From positions 310,001 through 374,000 of the forward strand of contig NZ_WAAO01000003.1 in assembly GCF_008868005.1 (NCBI RefSeq): DNA of 64,000 nucleotides, written 5' to 3'. A model generated the notes under the pieces. That model ran no database searches. It was not told the DNA's origin and worked only from the letters and a program-made list of their open reading frames with translations. Within the stretch, counting starts at the first letter, position 1. Each line of letters opens with the position of its first letter. Positions 57,323 through 64,000 of the stretch are shown here, one piece after another. Made by a program: the position numbers and the translations under genes. This DNA comes from Microbacterium algeriense. GTDB lineage: Bacteria; Actinomycetota; Actinomycetes; Actinomycetales; Microbacteriaceae.

Positions 57323-58144
57323 CTATTCTCCCGTGCTGACCTGGGCGGGCGCTGGAAGCGTGTCCAGAGCCTGCGCGAGTCCGCCGTCCACGACATCGGC
57401 GGTCACCTCGCCCGCCGCGTCCTTCACCTCGGAGGGCGCCTGCCCCATGGCCACTGCACGACCGCCGAGGGAGAGCGCCCAGCCGAACATGCCGATGTCG
57501 TTGCGTCCGTCTCCGGCGACGAGGATGCGCTCCGGGGCGAGCCCGAGCTCGGTGCGCACCTGCTCCAGGGCCGTGCCCTTGTCGACACCCTGGGGGGCGA
57601 TGTCGAGCCATGCGGTCCAGCCGATGGCGTAGGAGACCTCGTTCAGACCGGCGTCGGCGACGAGGCGGTGGAAGTCGTCCTCGTCGTGGCCGGGCGAGAC
57701 GACAACGATGCGCGAGACCGGGAGCGCGCCCAGCTCCTCGAAGTCGACCTGGCGGCCGCCGTCGAGCGTCCAGTCGTCGAGCTGCTCCGTGAACAGGCGC
57801 TGCCCCGAGGCGAGCTCGACCATGTATCTGGCGTCCGGCAGCCGGTCGCGCAGCAGGGAGAGGACGGGCGTCGGATCGAACGTCTCCACCTTCCAGCGCT
57901 CCCACTCATCGCCGGATCGACGCATCGTGACGGCGCCGTTGGAGCACACGACGTAGTCGGCGGTCAGGCCCAGCTCCTCGACGTAGCGGCGCGTCGCCAT
58001 CCAGCTGCGCCCGGTCGCGATCGTCACGAGGTGACCGGCATCCCGGACGCGGCCGATGGCCTCCGGCACGCCGGGGCTCATCGTCTCGTCCTGCAACAGG
58101 ATCGTGCCGTCGACGTCGAGCCCGATCAGCCAGGAGTCCGTCAC
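57323..58144 (-). CDS. HAD superfamily phosphatase (Cof-like)
   Basis: A 273-aa HAD hydrolase with the Cof/IIB cap. Motif I is [10 protein letters not shown] (Asp9/Asp11), motif [12 protein letters not shown], motif III the Lys of [16 protein letters not shown] and motif [14 protein letters not shown]. This set removes phosphate from small sugar or cofactor phosphates. GTG at 58144 overlaps the serS stop by 4 bp (GTGA), so the gene is coupled to serS. The substrate is unknown. A tRNA-Ser follows about 40 bp downstream on the same strand. Confidence 0.92.
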   Translation of the reverse strand: MTDSWLIGLDVDGTILLQDETMSPGVPEAIGRVRDAGHLVTIATGRSWMATRRYVEELGLTADYVVCSNGAVTMRRSGDEWERWKVETFDPTPVLSLLRDRLPDARYMVELASGQRLFTEQLDDWTLDGGRQVDFEELGALPVSRIVVVSPGHDEDDFHRLVADAGLNEVSYAIGWTAWLDIAPQGVDKGTALEQVRTELGLAPERILVAGDGRNDIGMFGWALSLGGRAVAMGQAPSEVKDAAGEVTADVVDGGLAQALDTLPAPAQVSTGE

Positions 58145-59454
58145 CGGGCTGCCCGCCCCTCGGTCAGCGGGCGGATCACATCCAGCCCGCCGAGGTAGGG
58201 ACGGAGGATCTCGGGCACGCGTACCGAGCCGTCGGCCTGCTGGTGCGTCTCGAGCAGCGCGACGATCCAACGCGTCGTGGCGAGCGTGCCGTTCAGCGTG
58301 GCGACGTGCTGCGTCTTGGCGGTCCCCTGTGCAGCGTCGGCGGCATCGACCGTCGGGCGGTACCGCACGTCCAGACGGCGCGCCTGGAAGGTCGTGCAGT
58401 TCGAGGTCGAGGTGAGCTCGCGGAACGCGCCCTGCGTCGGAACCCAGGCCTCGATGTCGTACTTGCGGGCGGCGCTCGAACCGAGGTCTCCCGCTGCCAC
58501 GTCGATCACGCGGTACGCGAGGCCCAGGGAGGTCAGCATCTCCTCCTGCAGCGCGACGAGACGCAGGTGCTCCGCCTCGGCGTCTTCGGCGGTCGTGTAG
58601 ACGAACATCTCGAGCTTGTTGAACTGGTGCACCCGGATGATGCCGCGGGTGTCCTTGCCGTGCGAGCCGGCCTCGCGACGGTAGCAGGTCGACCAGCCCG
58701 CGTAGCGGAGCGCGCCGTCGGCAAGGTCGACGATCTCGTCCTTGTGATACCCGGCGAGCGCGACCTCGCTGGTTCCGACGAGGTACAGGTCGTCGTCCTT
58801 GTCGAGGTGGTAGACCTCATCGGCGTGCTCGCCCAGGAAACCGGTGCCCTGCATGATCTCCGGCCGCACGAGCGTGGGCGTGATCAGCGGGACGAAGCCG
58901 TTCTGGAGCGCCTTGTCGAGGGCCAGGTTCATGAGGGCGATCTCGAGGCGCGCCCCGATCCCGCGCAGGAAGTAGAAGCGGGCGCCGGAGACCTTCGCCC
59001 CGCGCTCCATGTCGATCGCACCGAGCATCTCGCCGAGTTCGAGGTGATCGCGCGGCTCGAAATCGAACGCCGGCACGTCGCCCACACGGCGGAGTTCGAC
59101 GAAATCCGCCTCTCCGCCGGCAGGAACGCCGTCGATCACGACGTTCTCGATCCGCGCGAGCGCGACGGACGCCGCCTCGGCTGCTTCGTTGGCGGCGTGC
59201 TGGGCCTGCTTGACGCGTTCGGCGAGGTCTTTCGCCTGCGCCACGAGCGCGGCCTTCTCCTCCTTGGGCGCCTTCGCGACCTGCTTGCCGAACGCGTTCT
59301 GCTCGGCGCGCAGCTCCTCGAACGCGACGAGCGCGGCGCGGCGCGATCGATCGGCCTCGAGTGCGACGTCGACGGTGCTCTGGTCGTTTCCACGAGCAGC
59401 CTGCGAACGGCGGACGATCTCCGGATTGTCGCGGAGGAGTGCGAGGTCGATCAT
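58141..59454 (-). CDS. serS: Seryl-tRNA synthetase
   Basis: A 437-aa class II synthetase that charges tRNA-Ser. An N-terminal antiparallel coiled coil (residues 30-100) binds the long variable arm. The catalytic domain has motif 1 ([17 protein letters not shown] region near [20 protein letters not shown]), motif 2 [20 protein letters not shown] with VHQFNKLE, and motif 3 [34 protein letters not shown] supplies the serine pocket. GACGGATG is next to the ATG. It is divergent from the lipid kinase gene 74 bp away; no T-box leader is visible. Confidence 0.96.
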   Translation of the reverse strand: MIDLALLRDNPEIVRRSQAARGNDQSTVDVALEADRSRRAALVAFEELRAEQNAFGKQVAKAPKEEKAALVAQAKDLAERVKQAQHAANEAAEAASVALARIENVVIDGVPAGGEADFVELRRVGDVPAFDFEPRDHLELGEMLGAIDMERGAKVSGARFYFLRGIGARLEIALMNLALDKALQNGFVPLITPTLVRPEIMQGTGFLGEHADEVYHLDKDDDLYLVGTSEVALAGYHKDEIVDLADGALRYAGWSTCYRREAGSHGKDTRGIIRVHQFNKLEMFVYTTAEDAEAEHLRLVALQEEMLTSLGLAYRVIDVAAGDLGSSAARKYDIEAWVPTQGAFRELTSTSNCTTFQARRLDVRYRPTVDAADAAQGTAKTQHVATLNGTLATTRWIVALLETHQQADGSVRVPEILRPYLGGLDVIRPLTEGRAAR

Positions 59455-59528
59455 CCGTCAAGTCTACGGTGAACGCCCCGACGTGCAGGATGGGGAGCCC
59501 GACGCGGATGGCGGTTTAGAGTAGCGCC

Positions 59529-60527
59529 ATGACCACGAGCGCACCCGTCCAGCGACAGGCGGCGCTCGTCTACAACCCCATCAAGGTCGACGGCAAGAAC
59601 CTGCGAGCCCGTGTGCGCGACCTCTCGCGTGAAGCCGGGTGGGAGCATCCGGCCTTCTACCCGACGACGGTCGAGGATGCCGGGCAGCTCGCCACGGCGC
59701 AGGCTCTCGAGCGCGGGGTGGATGTCGTCCTCGTGGCGGGCGGCGACGGCACGGTTCGTGCGGTGTCGGAGGCGATCGCCGGCACGGGAGTGCCGCTCGC
59801 GATCCTGCCGAGCGGCACCGGCAATCTCCTGGCCCGCAACCTCGGGCTGCCGCTCGGCGATCCGGACGAGATGATCCGCGCCGCCCTCGGGGACTTCCGG
59901 CATCCGATCGACATCGGCTGGGCGCGCATCACGCGCGAGGACGGCACGGAATCCGAGCACGCGTTCGTGGTGCTCGCCGGCATCGGCCTGGATGCGGACA
60001 TGATCGCGAACACCCGATCCGATCTGAAGAAGTCCGTCGGGTGGATCGCCTACGTGGACGGAGCCGCGCGATCCCTGCCGAGGGCGAAGCCGTTCCGCAC
60101 GGTCTACCAGATCGATGAGGGCCGGCTGCACACGCATCGGGCGTACAGCGTGCTCTTCGCCAACTGCGGCACGCTGCCCGCGGGCATCGCGCTGATTCCC
60201 GAGGCCTCGATCACGGATGCCGCGCTCGACATCGCCGTCATCCAGCCCACCGGGGTGTTGGGCTGGGTCGCGGTGTGGCGGAAGATCTGGTGGGACAACT
60301 CCGTCCTCCGACGGTTCCGCGCAGGCCGACGCGTGCTGGAGCGCCGCGGCCGGAACGCGTCCGTGCACTACTTCCGCGGGACCGCGGCCGAGGCCGCGGT
60401 GCCCGAGTCGACTCCCGTCGAGCTCGACGGCGATGAGTTCGGCTCCGCGGTGCGCATCACCTGCTGGGCTGACCCCGGCGCGCTGCTGCTGGCGTTGCCG
60501 AGCGGCCACCCCGTCGCGATGATCTGA
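59529..60527 (+). CDS. Diacylglycerol kinase-family lipid kinase
   Basis: A 332-aa DAGK_cat protein. The nucleotide loop is VAGGDGTVRAVSEAIAGTG, with the preceding beta strand VDVVLV. IILPSGTGNLLARNLGLPLG is the second conserved segment (present as AILPSGTGNLLARN). The C-terminal beta domain has LFANCGTLPAGIALIPEASI and TDAALDIAVIQP. It phosphorylates a lipid such as diacylglycerol or another polyprenol-linked alcohol. Actinobacterial homologues act in phospholipid or phosphatidylinositol metabolism. It starts with ATG after TAGAGTAGCGCC and is divergent from serS. Confidence 0.93.
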   Translation: MTTSAPVQRQAALVYNPIKVDGKNLRARVRDLSREAGWEHPAFYPTTVEDAGQLATAQALERGVDVVLVAGGDGTVRAVSEAIAGTGVPLAILPSGTGNLLARNLGLPLGDPDEMIRAALGDFRHPIDIGWARITREDGTESEHAFVVLAGIGLDADMIANTRSDLKKSVGWIAYVDGAARSLPRAKPFRTVYQIDEGRLHTHRAYSVLFANCGTLPAGIALIPEASITDAALDIAVIQPTGVLGWVAVWRKIWWDNSVLRRFRAGRRVLERRGRNASVHYFRGTAAEAAVPESTPVELDGDEFGSAVRITCWADPGALLLALPSGHPVAMI

Positions 60528-60992
60528 GCGAGCGGTGCCCTCTCTGCCGGCGGCGGTCTTGTGATGTCTATCGGGGCTTTCGTGCTCGTCGTCCTCGTCC
60601 TGATGAATCTGATCTGGGCCAACGCCTGCGAACGGTGAACCCGGCGGCCGGTCCCGCACGGTGAGCCCGGGAAGAGCAAGAGCGCGCTTCAGGTCCGGAT
60701 CATCCTCGTCTACGAGAGTCGCGGTGTGCCAGGGGTGAATGGCTCATCCCTGGCTTCTCGTGCATGGCTCGCATCCCCGTTGGACTCCGCTCACACCCGC
60801 ACCATTCCCGGCCGCGGGTTCGCCGCATCGGCTACTCACGGAACTGAAGCTCGCGATACAGACGCGTCTCCGGACAGATCACTCCGATGCCCGCAGCACA
60901 AGAGCACTGACGCTCTGTTCCACCTGTTCGGCTCCCGCTTCAATCCTCAGCGGTGCACTCGGCACTTGAACCAGCAGAAGAGAGGTCACGAA
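60528..60992. other. Gap before secreted cysteine protein gene
   Basis: 465 bp with no confident gene. It holds the 24-aa hydrophobic ORF described separately, an imperfect 10-bp-arm hairpin (60729-60753: CCAGGGGTGA with TCATCCCTGG, one G-U pair), and a 60800-60990 stretch of lower G+C with no visible repeats. Composition changes here from the chromosome average to the lower G+C of the next genes. No tRNA or attachment-site duplicate was seen. Confidence 0.6.
60564..60638 (+). CDS. Possible 24-aa single-helix membrane peptide
   Basis: ATG at 60564 (or GTG at 60561) opens MSIGAFVLVVLVLMNLIWAN, then ACER and stop. The residues form one hydrophobic helix. The start lies 37 bp after the lipid-kinase stop. 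There is no strong ribosome-binding site, so translation is uncertain. If real, it would be a single-helix membrane peptide that may accompany the kinase. Confidence 0.25.
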   Translation: MSIGAFVLVVLVLMNLIWANACER

Positions 60993-61352
60993 ATGCAAAA
61001 CCCGTCGAAGCTTGCGATCGGCGCGGCCATCGTCGCCGCTGGGATCCTAGGAGTGGCGACACCGTCCACGGCAGCGACCCCACTCAGCTCTCAAGCCGCG
61101 ATGGCGTCCGCGGCCAAGATCGTGCCAGCGGCGCCCTGCATTGGAGGGATCGAGTACTGGCAGACCAGTAGCTGGAACCCCTTCCAGGGGGCGCAGTACT
61201 ACGCGCACGCGCGCAATTGCACATCGACCAGCAAAAGGATGCAGTTTTCCTATAGGCAGGGCGGATACATGAGCTGCGAAACACTAAAGCCGCACGCGAC
61301 GCTGATTCGACAGTCCAACTTCGAGTTCAACGGGATCCGCCACAACTGCTAG
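60993..61352 (+). CDS. Small secreted four-cysteine protein
   Basis: A 119-aa precursor. Residues 1-28 are a signal peptide (LAIGAAIVAAGILGVATPST) with an AxA-like site near STAA. The mature part of about 85-90 aa has four Cys (APCIGG, ARNCTS, MSCETL and the C-terminal HNC), many Tyr/Trp/Phe and alternating polar strands. The spacing C-x26-C-x18-C-x23-C with the last Cys at the C-terminus resembles tendamistat-type alpha-amylase inhibitors (C-x15-C-x17-C-x27-C), and CETLKPHATLI can be matched to CYAVAPGQITTV. This is a visual resemblance only. AGAGAGG is well placed before the ATG. Low G+C suggests transfer. Confidence 0.7.
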   Translation: MQNPSKLAIGAAIVAAGILGVATPSTAATPLSSQAAMASAAKIVPAAPCIGGIEYWQTSSWNPFQGAQYYAHARNCTSTSKRMQFSYRQGGYMSCETLKPHATLIRQSNFEFNGIRHNC

Positions 61353-61356
61353 TCAG

Positions 61357-61380
61357 CGAGCACGGAGCGCTCCGTGCTCG
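61357..61380 (+). terminator. Terminator: perfect 24-bp palindrome
   Basis: CGAGCACGGAGC pairs exactly with GCTCCGTGCTCG, immediately after the stop of the secreted cysteine protein gene, and is followed by TTT. This is a strong intrinsic terminator and isolates that gene as a single unit. Confidence 0.75.
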
Positions 61381-61393
61381 TTTCCAGATCTCG

Positions 61394-61436
61394 ACTCAGT
61401 GCCTCCCCTGCATCACCTGTTAGGGAGGCAGTGAGT
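61394..61436. terminator. Second hairpin upstream of the MurJ-family gene
   Basis: ACTCAGTGCCTCCC (61394-61407) pairs with GGGAGGCAGTGAGT (61423-61436) with one mismatch and a 15-base loop, followed by GTTTTC. It lies 59 bp before the MurJ-family gene. It may be a terminator, or a leader element for that gene. Confidence 0.55.
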
Positions 61437-61495
61437 GTTTTCAGCTTGCGGTCGATAGCCTGAAGAGCGGATGGAGGGTCGATCGATGGGGGTTT

Positions 61496-63139
61496 ATGTC
61501 GAACCTGGGTAGAAGCAGCGCCCTCCTTGGCGTCGGAACGATGGCTTCCCGACTCACTGGGCTTCTCCGAACCGTCGTGTTGGTCGGCCTCATCGGGTCG
61601 AATGCTTCAGCGGTCGCGGATGCGTTCTTTGTCGCCAACCAGCTTCCCAACAGCATCTTCGGCATCATCTCCGTTGGCATCCTGACTGCCGTCGTCGTCC
61701 CGCAAATCGTCAAGGCGACAGCGGACAGCGACGGTGGGAACGCCTTCATCTCTAAGATGTTCAGCCTGGGAACCACTGTTCTGGTGTTAGCAACGGGTGC
61801 AGCCATGGTGCTCGCACCCTGGCTCGTGGCTTTGCAATTACGTCCCGACAATCCTCAACAAATCGCTCTCGCAACAGCGTTTGCATACTGGTGCCTCCCG
61901 CAAATCCTGTTCTACGGCCTGTATGCGTTGCTGGGCGAGACCCTTAACGCGCGGCGGATCTTCGGGCCCTTCACATGGGCACCGGTTGCCAACAACATCA
62001 TCTCGATCGTCGGCTTCCTCCTTATGGGCGCACTCTTCGGCCAGGACCTCACCAACGTCGCGGTGTGGACTCCCGAAATGATCGCCTGGCTCGGAGGAGT
62101 GTCAACTTTGGGAATCGCGGTCCAGGCCGCCGTCCTACTCCTGTTCTGGCGTGCGACCGGAATTGCGTTGCGGATCGACTTCAGGTGGCGTGGTGCCGGG
62201 TTGGGCAACCTCGGCCGAGTTGCAGGCTGGACGCTGCTGATGGCGCTCTCGAGCTTGGCCGCCGGCTTCTATCAGAGTTGGGTTGCGAATGAAGCCTCCG
62301 GTCAAGGTGCCGCCGCCGCTGTCATGAGCAACGCCTGGCTCGTATTCATGCTCCCCTACTCGATGATCGTTTACTCGATCGGGACGCCCTACTTCACGCA
62401 GATCGCTGAGCACGCCTCCGCCCGCCGCACAGCGGAGGTTCGTCGGGATATCTCGCGGAGCATCCGTGTGCTGGGCTTCTTCATCACCGGGGCACTTGCA
62501 GCAACCACCGCCGCGGCCATCCCGGCGTCACGTGTATTCACGAACACCCCCGCCGACTCGATCGACGCCGCGATTGTCCTTCTCTGCTACCTGATCGGGT
62601 TGCTTCCTCTCGCGATCTTGTTCATCGTCCAACGGACGTTCTATGCCTACGGCGACACGCGTACGCCGTTCCTCTTCACATTGCTCCAAGGCGTCATCGT
62701 CGTTGCGACAACCTCCATGGCGGCAGCGCTCAATGCGGCAGGAATCCTACCAACGGCCCTCCTTGCTGCAGCTGTTGCTCTAGGGCAATCAGCGGCTAGC
62801 ACGCTCCAAACAGTTGTTGCAATCGCCCTCCTTCGCAGACGCATGGGCCACCTTGGAGCGCGAACTTGGCTGCTCTCCCTGGTCCGCTGCATGGTGGCAG
62901 CCGTGCCGTCGACTTTCGCCGGTGTTGGTCTCTTCGTTCTTCTCGGCGGAGTGGACGGGTGGATGGTGAGCGACAAGCTGCTGGGTGCGCTGGGCTCACT
63001 CGCTATCGGCGGCGTTGTCCTGCTCGTCTACGTCGGCGTGCTGGCACTCATCCGCGTCCCGGAGATCCACATCGCAACGTCCGTTCTCCGTCGAAAGCTA
63101 TTCAAATCGGCGTCAGAACGTGAACGGCCCGTTTCCTGA
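61496..63139 (+). CDS. MurJ-family lipid II flippase / polysaccharide flippase
   Basis: A 547-aa MOP-superfamily membrane protein with about 14 helices. It begins with SSALLGVGTMASRLTGLLRT, the MurJ TM1 signature (SRxxGxxR), then FFVANQLPNSIFGIISVGIL and AVVVPQIVK, as in MurJ TM2. TFYAYGDTRTPFLFTLLQGV is the later conserved segment. MurJ moves lipid II across the membrane; this family is essential for wall synthesis. Here the gene sits in a low-G+C stretch beside a secreted Cys-rich protein and an XRE-like gene, away from the oriC-linked place of the housekeeping copy known in relatives. It may be a second copy. GGGGG before ATG marks the start. Confidence 0.82.
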   Translation: MSNLGRSSALLGVGTMASRLTGLLRTVVLVGLIGSNASAVADAFFVANQLPNSIFGIISVGILTAVVVPQIVKATADSDGGNAFISKMFSLGTTVLVLATGAAMVLAPWLVALQLRPDNPQQIALATAFAYWCLPQILFYGLYALLGETLNARRIFGPFTWAPVANNIISIVGFLLMGALFGQDLTNVAVWTPEMIAWLGGVSTLGIAVQAAVLLLFWRATGIALRIDFRWRGAGLGNLGRVAGWTLLMALSSLAAGFYQSWVANEASGQGAAAAVMSNAWLVFMLPYSMIVYSIGTPYFTQIAEHASARRTAEVRRDISRSIRVLGFFITGALAATTAAAIPASRVFTNTPADSIDAAIVLLCYLIGLLPLAILFIVQRTFYAYGDTRTPFLFTLLQGVIVVATTSMAAALNAAGILPTALLAAAVALGQSAASTLQTVVAIALLRRRMGHLGARTWLLSLVRCMVAAVPSTFAGVGLFVLLGGVDGWMVSDKLLGALGSLAIGGVVLLVYVGVLALIRVPEIHIATSVLRRKLFKSASERERPVS

Positions 63140-63159
63140 GCTCGCGCTACCAGTATTCC

Positions 63160-63618
63160 GTGACGTTCCCGCGGTTGTCACCGGTGATCATCAAGAATCG
63201 GAGTGTGACGCCCGAACGAGCACACAGTCGAGTAGCAAGACACATCGCTGCCTGGCTTCGATGGATGCGTGAGTCCAGGGGATTCTCCCAGGAGCGCCTC
63301 GCACACGACTCCGATATGGCTGTCTCAACGTATGGCCTTCTCGAGCGCGCATTCGCGCGCGGGCAGTGGGCGAACCCGACGCTGAAGTCCCTCTTGCGCG
63401 TTATCGCGACGCTGAACGCGACGGAGCAGGAGCTGGCAGTCCTCTTGACAAACCCGACTCTCGTAGGGCCCTATTCAAAACCTATGGAGCTGTGGGAAAG
63501 CGACGCCCTGACTGCGGATGGGTGCCCCCGATGTCAACAGGCGCGCCCCACACATGAGCATCAGGTAGATACTTCGAGGCCCCGGTACCGGGACCAGGGA
63601 AAGAACTCCGACCAGTGA
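63160..63618 (+). CDS. XRE-like helix-turn-helix protein with CxxC tail
   Basis: Up to 152 aa. HTH (about residues 28-85) reads HIAAWLRWMRESRGFSQERL and AHDSDMAVSTYGLLERAFAR, then the helix LKSLLRVIATLNATEQELAV, the Cro/C1 pattern. The tail has CPRCQQARPTHEHQ, a CxxC pair. GTG at 63160 starts the frame. GTG at 63205 (VTPERAHSRVARHI), with GGAG close by, is an equally good start. It follows the MurJ-family gene by 20 bp, so they may form an operon. A hairpin lies just downstream. It may regulate the neighbouring secreted-protein or flippase gene. Confidence 0.75.
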   Translation: MTFPRLSPVIIKNRSVTPERAHSRVARHIAAWLRWMRESRGFSQERLAHDSDMAVSTYGLLERAFARGQWANPTLKSLLRVIATLNATEQELAVLLTNPTLVGPYSKPMELWESDALTADGCPRCQQARPTHEHQVDTSRPRYRDQGKNSDQ

Positions 63619-63633
63619 TCCCCGTTGTGTGAA

Positions 63634-63651
63634 GTCGCATAGGTGCGACTG
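63634..63651. terminator. Hairpin after XRE-like gene
   Basis: AGTCGCA pairs with TGCGACT around TAGG, 15 bp after the XRE-like stop and before the convergent last gene. It has no T-run and is only moderately strong. Confidence 0.45.
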
Positions 63652-63720
63652 GGTCGCCCCCTAACCACTCTTCCGGCGACCGGTCCAACACCTCTGGCTG
63701 AGCGAGCGGCGCCCTCCGGG

Positions 63721-64000
63721 TCAGCGGACCTCGACCGTTCCGTCGAGCCCCCCGCCGACCAACGTCAGGGTGAAGGTCTTGTCGTCGTCGACCGTGTCGT
63801 CGCCGAACGCGAGGATGGTCGCGCGGGGCACCATGTCCATGGTGCAGACCTGATTCCCGTCGGTCGCAAAGGTCACCGTCCCGGCGTCGCCGGCCCCCTC
63901 CACCGACTCGACGACCGGAAGGCAGGTCGACGACCCCCAGGTCAGCAGCACGAGGCCGCTGTCGTCGAACCACCCCGCGGAAGGCAGGTACTCGGTGGGC
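63721..64000 (-). CDS. Hypothetical protein, C-terminal part, cut by window edge
   Basis: At least 92 residues of an open frame that continues beyond the window. The visible part reads PTEYLPSAGWFDDSGLVLLT at its upstream end and has two Cys (STCLPVVESV, NQVCTMDMVP) that could pair. It ends in KTFTLTLVGGGLDGTVEVR. The beta-rich pattern and paired Cys suggest an exported or lipoprotein domain, but the N-terminus is missing. No family is recognised. The upstream GTG at 63951 lies inside the domain and is unlikely to be the start. Codon use matches the high-G+C chromosome, so the low-G+C stretch ends before it. Confidence 0.7.
   Translation of the reverse strand, partial: PTEYLPSAGWFDDSGLVLLTWGSSTCLPVVESVEGAGDAGTVTFATDGNQVCTMDMVPRATILAFGDDTVDDDKTFTLTLVGGGLDGTVEVR

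Noticed and set aside
59455..59528. T-box riboswitch upstream of serS
   Set aside because: Only 74 bp separate serS from the divergent lipid kinase gene, too short for a T-box leader, and no specifier or antiterminator elements are seen.
1..64000. CRISPR arrays, insertion sequences, integrases or phage genes
   Set aside because: No regularly spaced repeats, transposase motifs, terminal inverted repeats or integrase signatures were found. The low-G+C stretch at 60.7-63.65 kb has no visible att duplication.

Overview
This window looks like a chromosomal segment of a high-GC actinobacterium, most likely a Microbacterium or a close Microbacteriaceae relative. Supporting signs are roughly 68-72% G+C in most genes, strong G/C third-position use, frequent GTG starts, many 4-base ATGA/GTGA gene overlaps, several start codons placed as in leaderless mRNAs, a MetPS-type transporter with its tiny subunit, SufS-SufU, an LCP-family wall protein and a GlcNAc-free sugar-catabolic layout typical of soil and plant actinobacteria. 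There is no rRNA, transposase, CRISPR array or prophage. Three tRNAs are present: Arg-ACG, Ser-GCU and Ser-UGA.

Layout. 1-3.5 kb: an aldo/keto reductase cut by the window edge, with Cys at the usual catalytic Tyr position, a Gal80-like Gfo/Idh oxidoreductase and a TetR regulator. 2.9-5.7 kb: a two-component operon (small membrane protein, histidine kinase, response regulator) and a following SpoIIM-like membrane protein. Both have the same 15-bp palindrome upstream, so they look like one regulon. 5.7-6.2 kb: a decayed sulfatase-like remnant and a candidate small RNA. 6.2-19.3 kb: MarR, flotillin, HrpB helicase, an ABC-2 exporter with its TetR regulator, an AAA ATPase, L-serine dehydratase, an acidic disordered protein, an orphan SdhA/FrdA-like flavoprotein divergent from a LysR regulator, and tRNA-Arg. 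19.4-30 kb: an SDR, a membrane coiled-coil protein paired with a secreted HExxH protein, GntR, an F420-type reductase, SufS-SufU, a DUF1206 protein, two GyrI-like proteins, MetP-MetS and tRNA-Ser.

30-46.5 kb is a complete L-rhamnose locus: GH78 rhamnosidase, mutarotase, isomerase, an embedded esterase, bifunctional aldolase/lactaldehyde dehydrogenase, rhamnulokinase and a four-gene ABC importer. It carries two paralogous LacI regulators. Near-identical operators with a TGAAWCGATTCA core lie just downstream of the -10 box in both promoter regions. 46.6-55.8 kb: a GH3 beta-glucosidase divergent from a TetR gene, then a GH13 alpha-glucosidase plus sugar ABC importer behind a third LacI regulator whose candidate sites contain ACGCAAG/CTTGCGT half-sites. 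55.9-60.5 kb: LCP ligase, tRNA-Ser, HAD phosphatase, serS and a lipid kinase.

60.7-63.65 kb differs from the rest: G+C is clearly lower in sampled lines (about 55-63%) and codon use is looser. It holds a small secreted four-cysteine protein, a MurJ-family flippase and an XRE-like regulator, separated by strong hairpins. It is the most island-like stretch here and the best candidate for an undescribed small system. The last gene (63.7-64 kb) runs off the edge. Assignments rest on visual recognition of motifs and family signatures; no database search was run.
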